DNA of 15,603 nucleotides from G020348385 sp964580235 (lineage in GTDB: Bacteria; Acidobacteriota; Aminicenantia; Aminicenantales; Aminicenantaceae). Positions 14,213-15,603 of this stretch are shown piece by piece. Below the pieces are notes generated by a model, which saw nothing but the letters and a program-made list of their open reading frames with translations, had not been told where the DNA came from and did no database searches. The position numbers and the translations under genes are program-made. Each line of letters begins with the position of its first letter. Positions within the stretch are counted from its first letter, which is position 1. The stretch lies in contig CAZOJY010000087.1 in the NCBI GenBank assembly GCA_964580235.1, forward strand, positions 1 through 15,603, given 5' to 3'.

Positions 14213-15196
14213 TTATAGGTAAGGATCAGGAGATTTCAAGGTAAGGAGTTCGCGCACTTTCTTCGGGATGTCCTGAATCAACTTCGAATGCTTCCCTTTG
14301 ACTGTAAATCCGGCTGCATGACGATGCCCTCCTCCTCCAAAATACTCTGCAATCATAGCTGCGTTGGCTGCCCCTTTAGACCGAAGACTTACGCGAAATG
14401 TGTCCTTGGCCATTTCTTTGAAGAATAAAACCATCTTCACACCCTTGATGGAACGAGTCAGCGTAGTGATGTCTTCTGTTTCAATTTCCTTGAGATTTAG
14501 ATTGTCCAGGTATTCCTTGAACATCGTGATGACAGCGATGTCTCCTGTTTTGTTCATCTGCAGAGTCGATAGTACATAACCAAGAAGTTTTATTTTCTCT
14601 GGAGGATTATTGTTGAACAGGAGTTCTGAGACTTTTATCGGGCTTGCTCCAAGTGTGACCAGTTCGTAACAAGATTTAAAAGCCTCTGCATTGGTGTTAG
14701 AGAATTGAAAGGATCCTGTATCGGAAACAATGCCACAATAAAGATGGCTGGCAATTTTCGGGGTGAACTGAATTTCCAAATTTTTTCCAAGTTTAACTGC
14801 CATCTCTGCTACGGCAGAGGCCTGAGGATCGACCCAATCGATATCCGCATAATAATCGTTTGAGGAGTGATGATCCATGTTGATTTTGAAATATTTGTCG
14901 ATGTTGAGTTGCCCAGAACGACTGACATTGGCACATTCAAGCAGGATAATCACATCGAATTTTTGTGGAGCAATCTGACCAATTTTGATGTTCTCGATAT
15001 CGGGATAATGATTAAACGGGAAAGGCGTGTTGTCTTTATTGATGATGGCCATATCTTTCCCAAGAAGTTTTCCGATAAAATAAAGAGCAAGACTGGTACA
15101 GATGGAATCTCCATCTGGTCTGAGATGTGATGTAATAACGATTCTTTGATTTTGAATAATTTTTTTAGCGATTAGTTTGATTTGATCATTCTTCAT
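14213..15196 (-). CDS. nrnA: DHH/DHHA1 phosphoesterase, NrnA-type nanoRNase/pAp phosphatase
   Basis: This 327-residue enzyme family degrades short oligoribonucleotides and 3'-phosphoadenosine 5'-phosphate using manganese. Motif I is 'SHLRPDGDS' (His24, Asp28, Asp30). Motif III is 'MDHHSSND' (Asp108, His109, His110), and 'GIVSDTGSFQFSNT' supplies the further aspartate (Asp159). The DHHA1 RNA-binding domain ends with 'GGGGHRHAAGF' (287-297). At motif II the usual metal-binding aspartate is replaced by Glu87 in 'ILLECANVSRSG', still a carboxylate. The gene overlaps the end of rbfA by 11 bases and precedes truB, the usual setting of this family in the infB-rbfA neighbourhood. Confidence 0.92.
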   Translation of the reverse strand: MKNDQIKLIAKKIIQNQRIVITSHLRPDGDSICTSLALYFIGKLLGKDMAIINKDNTPFPFNHYPDIENIKIGQIAPQKFDVIILLECANVSRSGQLNIDKYFKINMDHHSSNDYYADIDWVDPQASAVAEMAVKLGKNLEIQFTPKIASHLYCGIVSDTGSFQFSNTNAEAFKSCYELVTLGASPIKVSELLFNNNPPEKIKLLGYVLSTLQMNKTGDIAVITMFKEYLDNLNLKEIETEDITTLTRSIKGVKMVLFFKEMAKDTFRVSLRSKGAANAAMIAEYFGGGGHRHAAGFTVKGKHSKLIQDIPKKVRELLTLKSPDPYL

Positions 15197-15536
15197 TTTT
15201 GTTCAATTTCTTCATGACTTTTTGGATTCTTTCTTCGTATTCAAAACTTTCATCAAGAGAAAAAAATAGCATCGGATTATACTTCAATTTCGTTCTAGAG
15301 GCAATAACTCTTCTTAGATAGCCCTTTCTTTTTTTAATAAGGTCTAAAACCGCCTGTTTTGGAGAATGGCCTAAGATACTCAGATATACATACGCATTCT
15401 TAAGGTCTGTGCTCATCGAAACATGTGTGATTGTTATAAGCCCGGAGGAAGAATTTTGGATAGACTGCATGATAAGATGACTGAGTTCTTCCTTTATCAA
15501 GTTAGAAACTCTTTTTTGTCTTCGGCTTTCCTGCAT
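15186..15536 (-). CDS. rbfA: 30S ribosome-binding factor RbfA
   Basis: RbfA is a KH-fold assembly factor that binds the 30S subunit and helps mature the 5' end of 16S rRNA. The 116-residue protein begins 'RRQKRVSNLIKEELSHLIMQ', followed by 'LITITHVSMSTDLKNAYVYLSILG' residues at about 33-56, the family core. 'KKRKGYLRRVIASRTKLKYNPMLFF' residues at 68-92 match the conserved RNA-binding part. The length is standard. It is first of the visible part of an rbfA-nrnA-truB operon; infB would be expected further upstream, outside the window. A perfect hairpin lies ten bases before its start. Confidence 0.95.
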   Translation of the reverse strand: MQESRRQKRVSNLIKEELSHLIMQSIQNSSSGLITITHVSMSTDLKNAYVYLSILGHSPKQAVLDLIKKRKGYLRRVIASRTKLKYNPMLFFSLDESFEYEERIQKVMKKLNKNEE

Positions 15537-15545
15537 TCTTTTTTC

Positions 15546-15577
15546 TAGCCTGGATAATTCATAAATTATCCAGGCTA
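15546..15577. repeat. Perfect 14-bp palindromic hairpin upstream of rbfA
   Basis: TAGCCTGGATAATT (15546-15559) pairs without mismatch with AATTATCCAGGCTA (15564-15577) around the loop CATA. There is no T run on the minus-strand side, so it is not a typical terminator for that strand. It shares 14 identical bases with the repeat at 92-105 and is followed at 15578-15600 by a related sequence, so it belongs to the same small repeat family. Confidence 0.7.
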
Positions 15578-15600
15578 CTCTGAATTATTCATGTAAGAGC
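15576..15600 (-). repeat. Short intergenic repeat, diverged second copy
   Basis: On the minus strand this reads GCTC..ACATGAATAATTCAGAG, closely matching 84-107 near the left end (GCTC..ACATGAATTATCCAGG). It directly adjoins the palindrome at 15546-15577. Confidence 0.4.
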
Positions 15601-15603
15601 ATA

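Overview
The window looks like chromosomal DNA from a moderately AT-rich, diderm, heterotrophic bacterium. A secreted protein with PKD-like repeats and a probable outer-membrane barrel, together with a lipopolysaccharide-type glycosyltransferase cluster, argues for an outer membrane. The tandem DUF507 genes, the rbfA-nrnA-truB order and the peptide-transport pair would suit an uncultured lineage near Acidobacteriota/Aminicenantes, but no marker here fixes the phylum, so that is a tentative inference. I see no rRNA, tRNA, CRISPR array, phage gene or transposase.

Layout. (1) 1-166: an intergenic region with an imperfect hairpin, a short repeat and a promoter. (2) 167-436 (+): a small TIGR04076-like cysteine protein whose stop codon interlocks tail to tail with that of the next transcription unit. 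(3) 433-3998 (-): a two-gene operon in which an OPT-family oligopeptide transporter is followed five bases later by a CstA-family carbon-starvation/peptide transporter. (4) 4102-5399 (-): a tandem ACT-domain protein followed by a shortened, degenerate relative of thymidine/AMP phosphorylase that appears to lack the catalytic residues. (5) 5605-6282 (+): a class I glutamine amidotransferase-like protein, divergent from the ACT gene. (6) 6429-10923 (-): a four-gene glycan assembly operon, in order GT4 glycosyltransferase, GT9 (heptosyltransferase-like), a small coiled-coil/SHR-motif protein, and a second GT4. (7) 11098-12543 (+): a secreted PKD-repeat/beta-barrel protein, divergent from the glycan operon. 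(8) 12610-15536 (-): RNA and ribosome maturation genes rbfA, nrnA and truB, then two overlapping DUF507 genes.

How the parts fit. OPT and CstA probably scavenge peptides. The glycosyltransferase operon probably builds a surface polysaccharide or LPS core, with the coiled-coil protein as a possible scaffold. The rbfA/nrnA/truB genes belong to the widely conserved nusA-infB neighbourhood; infB would be expected just beyond the right edge.

The least explained items are the phosphorylase-like pseudoenzyme paired with an ACT protein, the stand-alone SHR-motif protein, the tandem DUF507 pair with a possibly leaderless start, and a short palindromic repeat found at both ends of the window.
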